A stretch of 64,000 nucleotides of DNA, taken from the NCBI GenBank assembly GCA_963736445.1, contig CAVTOY010000001.1:186001-250000 (forward strand). The letters are read 5' to 3'. Made by a program: the position numbers and the translations under genes. Of this stretch, positions 1 through 8,660 are shown in pieces (positions within the stretch are counted from its first letter, which is position 1; every line of letters starts with the position of its first letter). This DNA is from Thiosocius sp963736445. Lineage in GTDB: Bacteria; Pseudomonadota; Gammaproteobacteria; Chromatiales; Chromatiaceae. The notes below the pieces were generated by a model. It was not told where the DNA came from and did no database searches. It saw only the letters and a list, made by a program, of their open reading frames with translations.

Positions 1-424
1 GCCTCGTAATCAGCGGCCGTGTCGGCGGCCGAGAGGGATCTTAAAGTCACCAATCACGCGCCATGCTGGGGCAGCCATCGGCCGAATCGGATCCAGATGC
101 CTGAGAAAATGCCTTTCATTGCCACTTTTGTGAAGGGCCTTCTTCTCCGGCCTGGCGCTGCGTCAAGGTTTCTTTGGCGCCGAATATTCGCCATTTACCC
201 GCGCGGGATTTCTGCGAGAATCAAATCAGCCGAATCGCAAAGTACCCGTTGTTAGGGTATGATTTGCAAAGAAAAATCAAGGCGAACAGTGACTTGTTCG
301 GGCGCTTTGGGATCAAAAGCGGGTATAACAAACCATCCGTTTTTTCAGCGCACCGACACCGCCTCCATGCGGATGGGCACCGGCGACCTTGAACTAAAAC
401 GACAAGTGCCGAAAACAATAAACA
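1..424. other. Upstream region without a convincing gene
   Basis: No reading frame here looks like a real protein; the frames present are short, overlap one another and have shadow-like composition. The stretch precedes the histidine kinase and probably carries its promoter. A TATGAT hexamer lies at 258-263, but I found no matching -35 element. Confidence 0.5.
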
Positions 425-1561
425 GTGAACGCCGCAATTCACGTTCTCTTCGTTAGCGCCTCTGTGTCTGATGAGACGGTGCTGACCACCTTGCTCGCCC
501 GGGAGCAGATTGGCGAGGGCGTCAAGCTGTCGGCCGCAGCATCGGCTCAGGCCTTCTACGATGCCCTCTACTCTGAACGGAGCTACCAGATTATCGTGGT
601 TGATGACCGCCACGCGTGGTCGGATTGGCCGGGGATCATCGCGACCTGCGCCAAAAATCAGCCTGATGCACTGTTGGCACTGCTGTCCAGCGCCGAGCGG
701 CCGCAGGAATCGGCCCTGAGCCAGGGGGTGGCGGCGGTCTACCCTCGCAACAGTGCCGGTCTGATTGCGCTGACGAAGCTGGTCGAAAAACTCGCCGCGC
801 AGGAGCGCAGCTTCAGTCTGCGACAGGAGGCCGAGGCGACCGACGAAGCAGAAGAGGCCGCTGAAGAAGAACGCGGAAAGCTAGTCTATGCGGTGTCGCA
901 TGACCTGCAGGATCCATTGCAGCTGGCGCGTCGCTACGCAGACATCCTCGACGAAGACTTCGAGGATTCGTTGGGCGAATCGGGTGCCAAGGTGCTTGAA
1001 CACCTGAAGTTCAATCTGGGCCGCACCCAGGAGATGCTCGACGAACTGCTCGAGTATTCTCGCCTGCAGTATTCGCGCCCCGAAAAAGAGCCGGTCGATT
1101 TCAACGACCTGTTGGATGAGGTTATCGCGCTGTACAAAATCACCCTGGATGAGATCGGCGGTTCCATCGTCCGGCAGCAAAGCCTGCCCACCCTGGTGGT
1201 GGACCGTCGACAGTTCCTGCGTGTATTCCAGAATCTGATCGGCAACGCCATCAAGTTTCGCAGTGACCGCCCTCTGCATATTGCGGTGCGTGCTCAGCGC
1301 GTGCGCAATGAATGGCGCATCGGCATCAAGGACAACGGCATCGGCATCTCTGAGGAGGATGCAGGCCGGATATTTAATATGTTTGAAAGAGGCAGCGCGG
1401 CAGCGGACTATCCGGGCACCGGCATGGGACTTGCAATCTGCAAGCGCATCGTGCAAAACCACGGCGGGAAGATCTGGGTGCGTTCCTCCTTCGGTAGCGG
1501 CAGTGTGTTCATATTCTCGGTACCACAGGCGGATAACGCGGCCGAGGAACTAATCAAATAA
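425..1561 (+). CDS. Sensor histidine kinase with receiver-like N-terminus
   Basis: A 378-residue two-component histidine kinase without membrane segments, so probably cytoplasmic. Residues 1-125 resemble a response-regulator receiver fold (strand VLFVSAS, then IIVVDD near 56-61) but lack a clear receiver lysine, suggesting a pseudo-receiver. A short acidic, Glu/Ala-rich linker (about 134-150) leads to the dimerisation domain with the phosphorylatable His159 in SHDLQDP. The catalytic ATPase domain follows, with the N box NAIKF, G1 DNGIGI and G2 GTGMGLAI. The architecture resembles phytochrome-type kinases that keep only the kinase core. The start is a GTG without an obvious ribosome binding site, so the exact N-terminus is uncertain. 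The response regulator begins 35 bases downstream, which makes a cognate pair very likely. The input signal is unknown. Confidence 0.85.
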   Translation: MNAAIHVLFVSASVSDETVLTTLLAREQIGEGVKLSAAASAQAFYDALYSERSYQIIVVDDRHAWSDWPGIIATCAKNQPDALLALLSSAERPQESALSQGVAAVYPRNSAGLIALTKLVEKLAAQERSFSLRQEAEATDEAEEAAEEERGKLVYAVSHDLQDPLQLARRYADILDEDFEDSLGESGAKVLEHLKFNLGRTQEMLDELLEYSRLQYSRPEKEPVDFNDLLDEVIALYKITLDEIGGSIVRQQSLPTLVVDRRQFLRVFQNLIGNAIKFRSDRPLHIAVRAQRVRNEWRIGIKDNGIGISEEDAGRIFNMFERGSAAADYPGTGMGLAICKRIVQNHGGKIWVRSSFGSGSVFIFSVPQADNAAEELIK

Positions 1562-1596
1562 CAATCAGGTCCGGCAGGCGATGTCGAAAGGTTTAG

Positions 1597-3702
1597 ATGA
1601 ACGGCGAGAGTATTGACATCCTTCTGGCGGAAGATAACCCGCAGGAAGCGGAAATCGTTCGTCTTTACTTGGCTAAGCGGTATTCGCATAAATACACCAT
1701 TCGGCATGTCCGCAGCATCAGCGGCGCACTGACGGAGCTGGACGCAGGGCCACTGCCCAACGTGATCCTGCTCGATCTGCATCTGCCCGATACGCAAGGG
1801 CTAGACGGTTTTAAGCACGTGGCCGCGGCGGCCCCCGGTATACCGATCATCATCCTAACCAATTTCAACGAAGAGAGCATCGCGGCCAGGGCGGTGCGCA
1901 ATGGGGCGCAGGACTATCTCATCAAGCGTGAGGTGAATGCCGCGCTATTGCATCGCGCGATCCTGTATGCAATCGAGCGACAGCGTTCAGAAAGTGCGTT
2001 GGTGAAGGTGCAGGAGCGCTATGCACTGGCCGTGGCGGGCGCTAACGACTGCATCTGGGATTGGGATGCAACCAGCGATGTGGCGTACTTCTCGCCCCGT
2101 TGGAACGAACTGGTTGGCCTCCCGCCGGACGTCACGATAGAGCGCCTGGAAGATTGGTTCGAACGCGTGCATCCGGAAGATATCGCCGAGCTGCGCCGTG
2201 TCATTGCGGCCAGGCCAGAGGGCGAGCGTCGCCATATTGAGCACGAGCACCGGCTGCGCCACGAGAGTGGCGACTATATCTGGGTCTACGCGCGGGGCAT
2301 GATTCTTGCTGATGACAGTGGCAAGGTGGTGCGCATGGCGGGTTCGATCAGCAGCATCGCCAAGCGCAAGGAGACAGAGCACGAACTGATCCACCGTGCA
2401 CTGCACGACGCCTTGACCGGGCTCCCAAACCGTGTGCTCTTTATCGATCGCCTGCAGCAGGCGTTGCGCCGCTTCAAGCGCAACAATCAACTGCGTTTCG
2501 CCGTGCTTTACTTTGATCTCGATCGCTTCAAGTTCGTCAATGACAGCCTCGGCCATTCGGCCGGCGACAGCCTGCTGGTATCGATTGCACGCCGCCTGAT
2601 GAGCGTGATCCGACCGGGCGACACCGTTGCCCGAATGGGCGGCGATGAGTTTGCGGTGTTGGTCAGCGACATCGAGGACGAGTCGGATACCGCGCAGGTT
2701 GCCGAACGCATCCACACGCTGTTTCAGCAGGAGTTTTCCATCGCCGGTCGCGGCATGTACTCCAGTGCCAGCATCGGTATCGCGATCGCCACTAACCAGT
2801 ATCAGTCGCCGGAAGAGGTCCTGCGCGACGCGGATCTGGCGATGTATCGGGCCAAGCGCTCGGAGACCGAGAACACCGTGATTTTCGATACCACCATGCA
2901 TCAGGCTGCCGTTTCGCGCCTCAACATGGAGACCGACCTGCGGCGCGCGTTCGCGCGCGGTGAGTTCCTGGTCTATTACCAGCCGATCGTGACCCTGACT
3001 GAACGCCGTATCGTCGCCTTCGAGGCCCTGCTGCGCTGGCTGCATCCGGAAAAAGGCCTGCTGTTGCCGCAGAGCTTTCTGCCGGTCGTGGAAGACTCCG
3101 GCATGCTGGCAAAGCTCAGCTGGTGGGTGCTGGAACAGGCCTGTGCACAGGCCCAGGAGTGGCGTACGCTGTTCGTTAACGGGACCCCGCTGGGTATGAG
3201 CGTGAATGTCTCGGCGAGCATGTTCCGCGCCGAGCACGCGGCCGAGCGCCTCAAGAGTGTCGTTCGCCACAGCGGCATCGCACCGCAGACGCTGTCACTG
3301 GAACTGACCGAGCGCGACTGCATGGATCACGAAGAGGCCACGCAGGCGGTTTTGAGCGAATTGCGCAACTTCGGGGTCAGTATCCATATGGACGACTTCG
3401 GTACTGGCTATTCTTCGCTGTCCTATCTGCAGCGCTGCGCCTATGACACCCTGAAGATCGATCGCTCCTTCGTGCAGAGTCTGGGCAGCGAGGATCAGAG
3501 CCTCGCGATAGTCCGCACCATCGTCGGCCTGGGACGCATGCTCAATATGAACGTCGTCGCAGAGGGCGTCGAGTCGCAGAGTCAGATCGATGCGTTGGTA
3601 TCCTTGCAGTGTCCCGAGGCCCAGGGCTTTTGGTTTTCGCGGCCTGTCCCGCCCACCGAGGCCGGTGAACTGCTGCGACAGGCCCGCAGTGCAGGACACT
3701 GA
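1597..3702 (+). CDS. Response regulator with PAS, GGDEF and EAL domains (c-di-GMP turnover)
   Basis: A 701-residue regulator of cyclic di-GMP. Domains in order: receiver (1-125, phospho-acceptor Asp60 in LLDLHLPD, Lys110 in YLIKRE), a PAS domain (about 140-255, with the WDWDA start typical of PAS folds), GGDEF (about 265-425) and EAL (about 440-695). The diguanylate cyclase signature is intact as GGDEF near residue 348, with the inhibitory-site motif RPGD five residues ahead. The phosphodiesterase residues are also present: EAL near 475, ELTE, DDFGTGYSS and the KID lysine. Both activities are therefore possible, and phosphorylation by the upstream kinase probably sets the balance. The net output cannot be read from sequence. 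A PilZ protein that could serve as a receptor lies at 43.9 kb. Confidence 0.92.
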   Translation: MNGESIDILLAEDNPQEAEIVRLYLAKRYSHKYTIRHVRSISGALTELDAGPLPNVILLDLHLPDTQGLDGFKHVAAAAPGIPIIILTNFNEESIAARAVRNGAQDYLIKREVNAALLHRAILYAIERQRSESALVKVQERYALAVAGANDCIWDWDATSDVAYFSPRWNELVGLPPDVTIERLEDWFERVHPEDIAELRRVIAARPEGERRHIEHEHRLRHESGDYIWVYARGMILADDSGKVVRMAGSISSIAKRKETEHELIHRALHDALTGLPNRVLFIDRLQQALRRFKRNNQLRFAVLYFDLDRFKFVNDSLGHSAGDSLLVSIARRLMSVIRPGDTVARMGGDEFAVLVSDIEDESDTAQVAERIHTLFQQEFSIAGRGMYSSASIGIAIATNQYQSPEEVLRDADLAMYRAKRSETENTVIFDTTMHQAAVSRLNMETDLRRAFARGEFLVYYQPIVTLTERRIVAFEALLRWLHPEKGLLLPQSFLPVVEDSGMLAKLSWWVLEQACAQAQEWRTLFVNGTPLGMSVNVSASMFRAEHAAERLKSVVRHSGIAPQTLSLELTERDCMDHEEATQAVLSELRNFGVSIHMDDFGTGYSSLSYLQRCAYDTLKIDRSFVQSLGSEDQSLAIVRTIVGLGRMLNMNVVAEGVESQSQIDALVSLQCPEAQGFWFSRPVPPTEAGELLRQARSAGH

Positions 3703-3732
3703 GGCGTTTGGGGTCGATCGGGGCGCCTTTTT
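3702..3732 (+). terminator. Probable Rho-independent terminator
   Basis: AGGCG (3702-3706) can pair with CGCCT (3724-3728) around a 17-base loop and is followed by a run of T. It overlaps the stop codon of the GGDEF/EAL gene. The stem is short and the loop long, so the call is moderate. Confidence 0.4.
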
Positions 3733-3870
3733 GTTGGGCATTTCCCAGGAGTCGTTCCAGCGGTCCGTCGCCGAATGTGCCAAAATTGCAAATTAGCCCT
3801 CGCCGCCTGCGCTGTACCCGCGTGCCGCGGGTACGAGGTGGTTCGAGCATCATGAGGAAGCGGCCCAACA

Positions 3871-4452
3871 ATGGCAGGCGAGCCCCAGGAACCCTCTACC
3901 GGCGCTGACGACACCGTACTGCAGCAGCAATATCTGCGCGCGCTGAGTTCCTTCGAGGGCATTGTTCTCAGCCAGATCGACGTCAAGAACGCGCTTGGCG
4001 ACCGCCTCAACTACAGCATTCGCGCCGGGCTGATCATCCTGTCGGTGATCGCTTTTTCCATCCTCATCCTGCTGCTTACCCTGAGTTCGCAGATCAATCG
4101 CATCTCGGGCGTGGTCGGGGCGATGAACACCCATTTCTCCGCGATAACGCTGCGCATGGATGAAATCTCCGAGAATCTCGCGTCCATGGAGGTACAGGTC
4201 GCTCAGCTGCAATCCATCGAGCAGAGCACCGCCACGATGCAGGTCGAAATGGAGCAGATCGGTACCAATATGACGACTATTCAGGCGAGCGTGTTGAATA
4301 TCGGCGCCCACATGGCCGGTGCGCGCCAGAACGTCGAGAACATCTCGCTGACGATGGGTGCGATGAACAACGAGGTGCAGGGGATGGGGGCCGAGATGCA
4401 CCGCATGGCCAAACCCGCACGAACGATGAACAACATCTTTCCGTTTCCGTAG
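3871..4452 (+). CDS. Single-pass membrane coiled-coil protein (first of a pair)
   Basis: I do not recognise a named family. The 193-residue protein has a soluble N-terminus of about 48 residues, one strongly hydrophobic segment (about 51-72, Ile/Leu-rich) and a long C-terminal coiled coil. In the coil, hydrophobic residues repeat with 3-4 spacing and methionine is unusually common at core positions. There is no signal peptide cleavage site; the topology is probably a bitopic anchor with the coil in the periplasm. The next gene begins 8 bases after the stop and encodes a protein of the same design, so the two were probably duplicated and work together. A weak GAGGAA ribosome binding site lies some distance upstream of the ATG. 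The position between a c-di-GMP regulator and the min operon hints at an envelope or division role, which is inference only. Confidence 0.75.
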   Translation: MAGEPQEPSTGADDTVLQQQYLRALSSFEGIVLSQIDVKNALGDRLNYSIRAGLIILSVIAFSILILLLTLSSQINRISGVVGAMNTHFSAITLRMDEISENLASMEVQVAQLQSIEQSTATMQVEMEQIGTNMTTIQASVLNIGAHMAGARQNVENISLTMGAMNNEVQGMGAEMHRMAKPARTMNNIFPFP

Positions 4453-4460
4453 GAGAGCGC

Positions 4461-5003
4461 ATGGCTGTCGATCCACGTCGTCCGATTATCCAGGTAATGG
4501 CGCGCCTCGGGCGCGAGACCCAGCTGCACCTGGATGAGCGTCACCGGCACTTCAAGATTACCGACAAGGTGATCCTGATCATCTCCTTCCTGCTGATCTT
4601 TCTGGCATTCGTCAACGTGTACTACGTGACGGTGCTCTATCAGGACCTCGATGGCATCGTCGACAACATGGATTCCATGTATCGAAACATGGACCGCGTC
4701 AGCGACGACATGGACCTGATCGCCGGGCGCGTGAATCGCTTCGAGCGTCACATGCAGAGCATGGCGCCGATCACCGCGAACATGCAGGGAATCAGCCAGG
4801 AGATGCCGGGCGTGCGCGAGAACATGGGCCGGCTCAACGACGACATGTCGGTCATCGACCGCGACATGCACTTCATGACGGGGGCTATGGGCGGCATCAA
4901 CCGACGCATGGGCGAGATGACTGGCGCGATGGGGATTATGCGCCTGAATGTCCGCCAGTTCTCCGGCCCCATGGGGGCGATGAACCCGATTCTGCCGAAT
5001 TGA
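4461..5003 (+). CDS. Single-pass membrane protein with strict methionine heptad coil (second of a pair)
   Basis: Unrecognised 180-residue partner of the preceding gene. A basic N-terminal segment of about 35 residues is followed by a membrane helix at about 36-56 and then a coiled coil to the end. From residue 101 to 157 methionine stands at every seventh position without exception (101, 108, 115, 122, 129, 136, 143, 150, 157). The position three residues after each is Ile, Val, Leu or Met, so the heptad core is nearly pure Met/aliphatic. A GGAGAG ribosome binding site precedes the ATG. Cotranscription with the upstream paralogue is almost certain. A stalk- or spacer-like envelope protein is plausible; no enzymatic motif is visible. 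Confidence 0.78.
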   Translation: MAVDPRRPIIQVMARLGRETQLHLDERHRHFKITDKVILIISFLLIFLAFVNVYYVTVLYQDLDGIVDNMDSMYRNMDRVSDDMDLIAGRVNRFERHMQSMAPITANMQGISQEMPGVRENMGRLNDDMSVIDRDMHFMTGAMGGINRRMGEMTGAMGIMRLNVRQFSGPMGAMNPILPN

Positions 5004-5266
5004 CGCGGGCAGGCGCCCCCTGCCGCTGCGCTGTCTGACCGCGGCAGTGCAAAAATGTGGTGCCCGGTTCACCGGGCGGCACGAGCCCGCTTTCCTCGCC
5101 GGGCTTCGTTGCGAGGGCGGCGAGATGCCGCTGAGACCGGGCGTACTCGTTGTAGCGAGCATAACGGCGACCGCAGTAGGAAGTTGGTGAGTAAAGCGGG
5201 CTAGATTCGTATAAACTCCACAGGCAATATAGGGCGAGGCCAACGCCCCTAGCGGAGCCGTTTCCA

Positions 5267-5986
5267 GTGTCCGAGGTTTCTGTACGCAACGTCCAGCAAA
5301 TGCCCCGATTTGATATGAAGGCGGGGCAGTTGACGCTGCCGACTCTGGTACTGCGAGACCACGACATCACCGGCCTCGACGCCTTTCTGGCGCAGCAGGT
5401 GGCCCGCCTTCCGTCCTTTTTCGACCAGGCCCCGGTCGCGATCGACCTGTCCGCGCTCCCCAGTGGTGAGCCGCTCGCCGAGTTCCCGATGCTCGTGGGT
5501 ATGCTGCGCGGCCACGGCATGATCCCAGTCGGGGTGCGTGGCGCCTCGGACGAGCAGCGAGATCAGGCACTTGCGCTCGAACTGGCGATCATCCACACGG
5601 CGCGCAAGGCCGCGCCGGCCAGGCCGCAGGCGGTGCCGGGTGCCGCGCCGCCGCCCAGCCCTCGCACCCTGGTGGTCGACAAGCCGGTTCGGTCCGGTCA
5701 ACGCATTTACGCCGAGACCGGCGACCTGGTCCTGCTCGCGGGCGTGAGCTCCGGGGCCGAGGTGATGGCCGAGGGGCACATCCATGCCTATGGGGCCCTG
5801 CGTGGCCGCGCGATGGCCGGGGTCTCGGGCGACCTGAAGGCGCGAATCTTCTGCCGTAAGCTCTTTGCCGAGTTGGTTTCGATTGCGGGGTGCTATCGCG
5901 TCAGCGAGAACCTCGAGAGTCGCTACCTCGGGCGCGCGGTGCAGATCTCATTGGTCGACGAGGCATTGAAATTTGAGCTGCTCTGA
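5267..5986 (+). CDS. minC: Septum site-determining protein MinC
   Basis: Inhibitor of FtsZ ring assembly that is carried to the membrane by MinD and prevents division at the poles. The 239 residues fit the family (about 230). The N-terminal FtsZ-inhibiting domain (1-110) is joined by a Pro/Ala-rich linker (about 120-140, APPPSP) to the C-terminal beta-helix. That domain shows the family hallmark of Gly-turn repeats (SSGAEVMAEGHIHAYG, LRGRAMAG) and the MinD-contact motif RIFC followed by ELVSIAG. Translation starts at GTG. minD follows 60 bases later and minE directly after it, the standard gammaproteobacterial order minCDE. Confidence 0.96.
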   Translation: MSEVSVRNVQQMPRFDMKAGQLTLPTLVLRDHDITGLDAFLAQQVARLPSFFDQAPVAIDLSALPSGEPLAEFPMLVGMLRGHGMIPVGVRGASDEQRDQALALELAIIHTARKAAPARPQAVPGAAPPPSPRTLVVDKPVRSGQRIYAETGDLVLLAGVSSGAEVMAEGHIHAYGALRGRAMAGVSGDLKARIFCRKLFAELVSIAGCYRVSENLESRYLGRAVQISLVDEALKFELL

Positions 5987-6032
5987 GAAGGCAGACGCGG
6001 ACACAACCTGACGGATGCGGACCTCGTGGTCC

Positions 6033-6049
6033 AAAGGAGTAGGCAGTTG
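6033..6049 (+). promoter_or_regulatory. Ribosome binding site that sets the minD start at TTG
   Basis: AAAGGAGT (6033-6040) stands seven bases before a TTG at 6047-6049. The longer frame would start at a GTG at 6026, upstream of and inside this signal, and would add seven residues absent from MinD proteins. The TTG start gives the canonical N-terminus beginning MARIIVVTSGKGG. Confidence 0.85.
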
Positions 6050-6856
6050 GCGAGAATTATCGTGGTGACCTCCGGCAAGGGCGGCGTGGGCAAGACCACG
6101 ACCAGCGCGGCCTTCGCGATGGGCCTGGCCGAGCGCGGTTTCAAGACGGTGGTGATCGACTTCGACGTAGGTCTGCGCAATCTCGATCTGATCATGGGCT
6201 GCGAGCGGCGCGTGGTTTACGATTTCGTCAACGTGGTCAATGGCGAGGCCAATGTCGGCCAGGCGTTGATCAAGGACAAGCGGAACCCCAATCTTTTCAT
6301 CCTGCCGGCCTCGCAGACACGCGACAAAGAGGCCCTGACCATCGAGGGCGTCGGGGTGGTGCTCGAGGAGCTCGGACGCGAATTCGAGTTCATTGTGTGC
6401 GATTCGCCGGCCGGTATCGAGAAGGGCGCCACGCTGGCGATGTACTTCGCCGACGACGCCATCGTGGTCACCAACCCGGAGGTGTCCTCGGTGCGCGACT
6501 CCGACCGCATGATCGGCATCCTGTCGAGCAAATCGCGCCGGGCTGTGCAGAATCTTGAGGGCATCCGCGAGTACCTGCTGGTGTCGCGCTATTCGCCCGA
6601 GCGCGTGCAGCGCGGCGAGATGCTGTCGCTGGAGGACGTGCAGGAGATCCTGTCGCTGGAGCTGATCGGCGTGATCCCCGAGTCACAGGCCGTGCTTAAT
6701 GCCTCGAATGCCGGCGTGCCGGTGATCCTCGACCGTGAGAGCAGCGCCGGCCAGGCCTATAGCGACATGGTCTCGCGTTACCTCGGCGACGAGCTGCCAC
6801 ATCGCTTTCTGCATGTGCAAAAGAAAGGCCTGCTTGGCCGACTGTTCGGGGGGTGA
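6047..6856 (+). CDS. minD: Septum site-determining ATPase MinD
   Basis: Membrane-associated ParA-type ATPase that recruits MinC and oscillates with MinE. The 269 residues from the TTG start match the usual length (about 270). The deviant Walker A motif GKGGVGKTT is at 10-18, the switch region DFDVGLRNLD near 38-47 and the DSPAG Walker B region near 118-122. The C-terminus ends in the amphipathic targeting helix (KKGLLGRLFGG) that binds the inner membrane. minE starts three bases after the stop, so the two are translationally linked. Confidence 0.97.
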   Translation: MARIIVVTSGKGGVGKTTTSAAFAMGLAERGFKTVVIDFDVGLRNLDLIMGCERRVVYDFVNVVNGEANVGQALIKDKRNPNLFILPASQTRDKEALTIEGVGVVLEELGREFEFIVCDSPAGIEKGATLAMYFADDAIVVTNPEVSSVRDSDRMIGILSSKSRRAVQNLEGIREYLLVSRYSPERVQRGEMLSLEDVQEILSLELIGVIPESQAVLNASNAGVPVILDRESSAGQAYSDMVSRYLGDELPHRFLHVQKKGLLGRLFGG

Positions 6857-6858
6857 AT

Positions 6859-7104
6859 ATGGCGCTGCTCGACTATTTCAGGCAACGCAAGAGCAACTCC
6901 GCCGCGATCGCCAAGGAGCGCCTGCAGATCCTGGTCGCGCACGACCGCCGCGGCGACGGGCCCTCCTATCTGCCGCAGCTGCAGCGGGACATCCTCAAGG
7001 TCATCCGCAAGTACGTGGCGATCGACAAGAATGCGGTGACCGTCAATGTCGAACGCGACGGTGGCCAGGAGATCCTGGAGCTTAATATCATCCTGCCGGA
7101 CTGA
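6859..7104 (+). CDS. minE: Cell division topological specificity factor MinE
   Basis: Activator of the MinD ATPase that confines MinCD to the poles. The 81 residues include the N-terminal membrane-targeting stretch MALLDYF, the anti-MinCD helix region with AKERLQILVAHDR (about 20-32), and the beta-rich dimerisation domain ending ILELNIILPD. The ATG at 6859 is chosen over an in-frame GTG at 6853, which overlaps the minD stop, because it gives the family N-terminus. It is the last gene of minCDE. A weak hairpin (GGCCT/AGGCC, 7110-7125) follows without a T run. Confidence 0.96.
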   Translation: MALLDYFRQRKSNSAAIAKERLQILVAHDRRGDGPSYLPQLQRDILKVIRKYVAIDKNAVTVNVERDGGQEILELNIILPD

Positions 7105-7621
7105 GGTGGGGCCTATCGGCAGGCCGAGTGCAATAAGCAAAGTGCAGCACCGGGTCGGAGCTTCGACCGGGTGGGGTCCCCGGCGGGATATCCCGCACCA
7201 AATTCTATGCCGATTGGCGGGTAGCCGGCCGTGCCGATCGTGATGCGCCGGAGGCGGTGGATCATTACCTTCTGAGGCGGTCGACGAACTTGCCCATTTC
7301 CGATCCCGTCTCGATAAATTGAGCCTGACCCTCTTTATACTGTTTTTAGTGCTTCCGACCCCTGGCTTCGGTGCATCTAGGACCGCCGTTCATATGTAGC
7401 GGGATCTAGAGGTATCTCACTCCGAACCATGATCCCAATTTATGTCAATAAATTTCACAAACTGTCTTTTTTTTGGCAAGAATTTATTTACTTTTTCAAA
7501 TAAACTAATGAAAGTAAGAGAAAAAATTATAACGGCATGATTACTGCTTCTATATCTCCAGAGCTAAAAGATTTCGCAGTGCTGAAAATGCTGTTCGGCG
7601 CGCTACCTGGAGTCCAAGATC
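7105..7621. other. Long intergenic region, AT-rich in its second half
   Basis: No gene is visible in these 517 bases. The first part is GC-rich and includes a perfect 14-base palindrome (GCGGGATATCCCGC, 7183-7196). From about 7430 to 7530 composition changes sharply to A/T-rich with T and A runs, unlike the surroundings. The change continues into the lower-GC surface protein gene that follows. It probably contains that gene's promoter; I looked for a sigma-54 site and saw none. Confidence 0.6.
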
Positions 7622-8410
7622 ATGCAGTTAAAGAGAAAACTCAAAATTTTCACCTCTGTCTCCATTCTTACAGGTCTCACGGCCGTCGCGTTTTCCGGTG
7701 CGACCTTGGCTGATGAGACCTTCACTTTCAGCCACGGGGCTGCAACGGGAAATGGAAACGCTTGGTCGTATACTTCTGCTTCCGGTGACTACGCAGTGAC
7801 TGCCACGGCTTGGGCAGATACTTGGGAAGTAAGCGGATCAGATAAAATAGAAAATGCAGAGTTAGACCATTTTTCCGGGGGACTTGGCGTCCGCAATCGG
7901 AATGGAAATAACGAAGATCAAGGTTGTTGCGAACATTCGATGGACAACCGAAATGACTACGACTTCATTCTTTTCGAGTTCAAGGATGCGGCAACAAATG
8001 CTAATCAAGCGGTAACTCTTTCCACCGTGGATCTCGATTGGGCGCCCTATGACTCTGATCTGACTGTGATGGCATTTACCGACCCAGGTGCATCATCAGT
8101 AAGCCCCTCTGGGTTGGCGGGAGTGAAGCTTTCTTCACTGACGAATACCAACAGCGGATGGGAACGCTTCGATATATCCAATGCAGGTACGAGTCCAAAA
8201 AGCGTGGGCGCTGGTACCACGTTGTCGAGTTGGTGGATCGTGGCCTCATCATTTAATGGCGCTGACCGCGATGATAAAGTCAAACTCGCTCATATCGCTG
8301 CGTTGCCCGGTAGCCCGCCCAGCAATGGTGTTCCCCTCCCAGCGAGTATTTTCTTGATGATCGCTGGTCTTCCTCTTATCAGGCGATTCCAACGTTCTAG
8401 AAACGCGTAG
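7622..8410 (+). CDS. Exosortase-dependent surface protein, VPLPA-CTERM (XDP1-like)
   Basis: A 262-residue secreted protein with a classical signal peptide (basic MQLKRKLK start, hydrophobic core, cleavage after ATLA near residue 30). The C-terminus carries a sorting tripartite signal: VPLPA near residue 238, a hydrophobic helix, then the basic end RRFQRSRN. This is the VPLPA form of the PEP-CTERM signal that exosortases process. The middle part, with the pattern GLGVRNR then the acidic/His cluster, DNRNDYDFILFEF and SSWWIVASSF, fits the XDP1 family as I remember it. A CC pair near residue 100 is unusual. An ATG with GGAG upstream is the start. Base composition is clearly lower in GC than in neighbours, suggesting transfer. 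No exosortase gene lies in the window. Confidence 0.82.
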   Translation: MQLKRKLKIFTSVSILTGLTAVAFSGATLADETFTFSHGAATGNGNAWSYTSASGDYAVTATAWADTWEVSGSDKIENAELDHFSGGLGVRNRNGNNEDQGCCEHSMDNRNDYDFILFEFKDAATNANQAVTLSTVDLDWAPYDSDLTVMAFTDPGASSVSPSGLAGVKLSSLTNTNSGWERFDISNAGTSPKSVGAGTTLSSWWIVASSFNGADRDDKVKLAHIAALPGSPPSNGVPLPASIFLMIAGLPLIRRFQRSRNA

Positions 8411-8429
8411 CCGGCAGAGCTACTTGCGC

Positions 8430-8460
8430 AAGAAACGGCGTCATAGAGACGCCGTTTCTT
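8430..8460 (+). terminator. Rho-independent terminator of the surface protein gene
   Basis: A perfect 13-base-pair stem (AAGAAACGGCGTC at 8430-8442 with its complement at 8448-8460) around a five-base loop lies 20 bases after the stop codon. The 3' arm ends in TTTCTT. The stem is symmetrical, so it could also stop transcription from the opposite side. Confidence 0.85.
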
Positions 8461-8660
8461 ATCTGGGAGTCGTGATACCGGCGAAGGGGTGTGCATCCTT
8501 GTTTGCGCGCTTGGCCTGGGCCTGTTGTACGCACCGCTACCCTTTCTGGGTCCCCTATAATCTGCAGTCGCGCCGGTCCGTTTGGCAATCCAATCCGCGA
8601 GACGAGGCAAATGCGGGCATTGAGGCAGACACGTTGGCTCCTGCGGTCCGCTCAATCGGA

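Noticed and set aside
5184..5215. Promoter-like TTGGTG and TATAAA before minC
   Set aside because: Spacing of 20 bases is outside the normal range.
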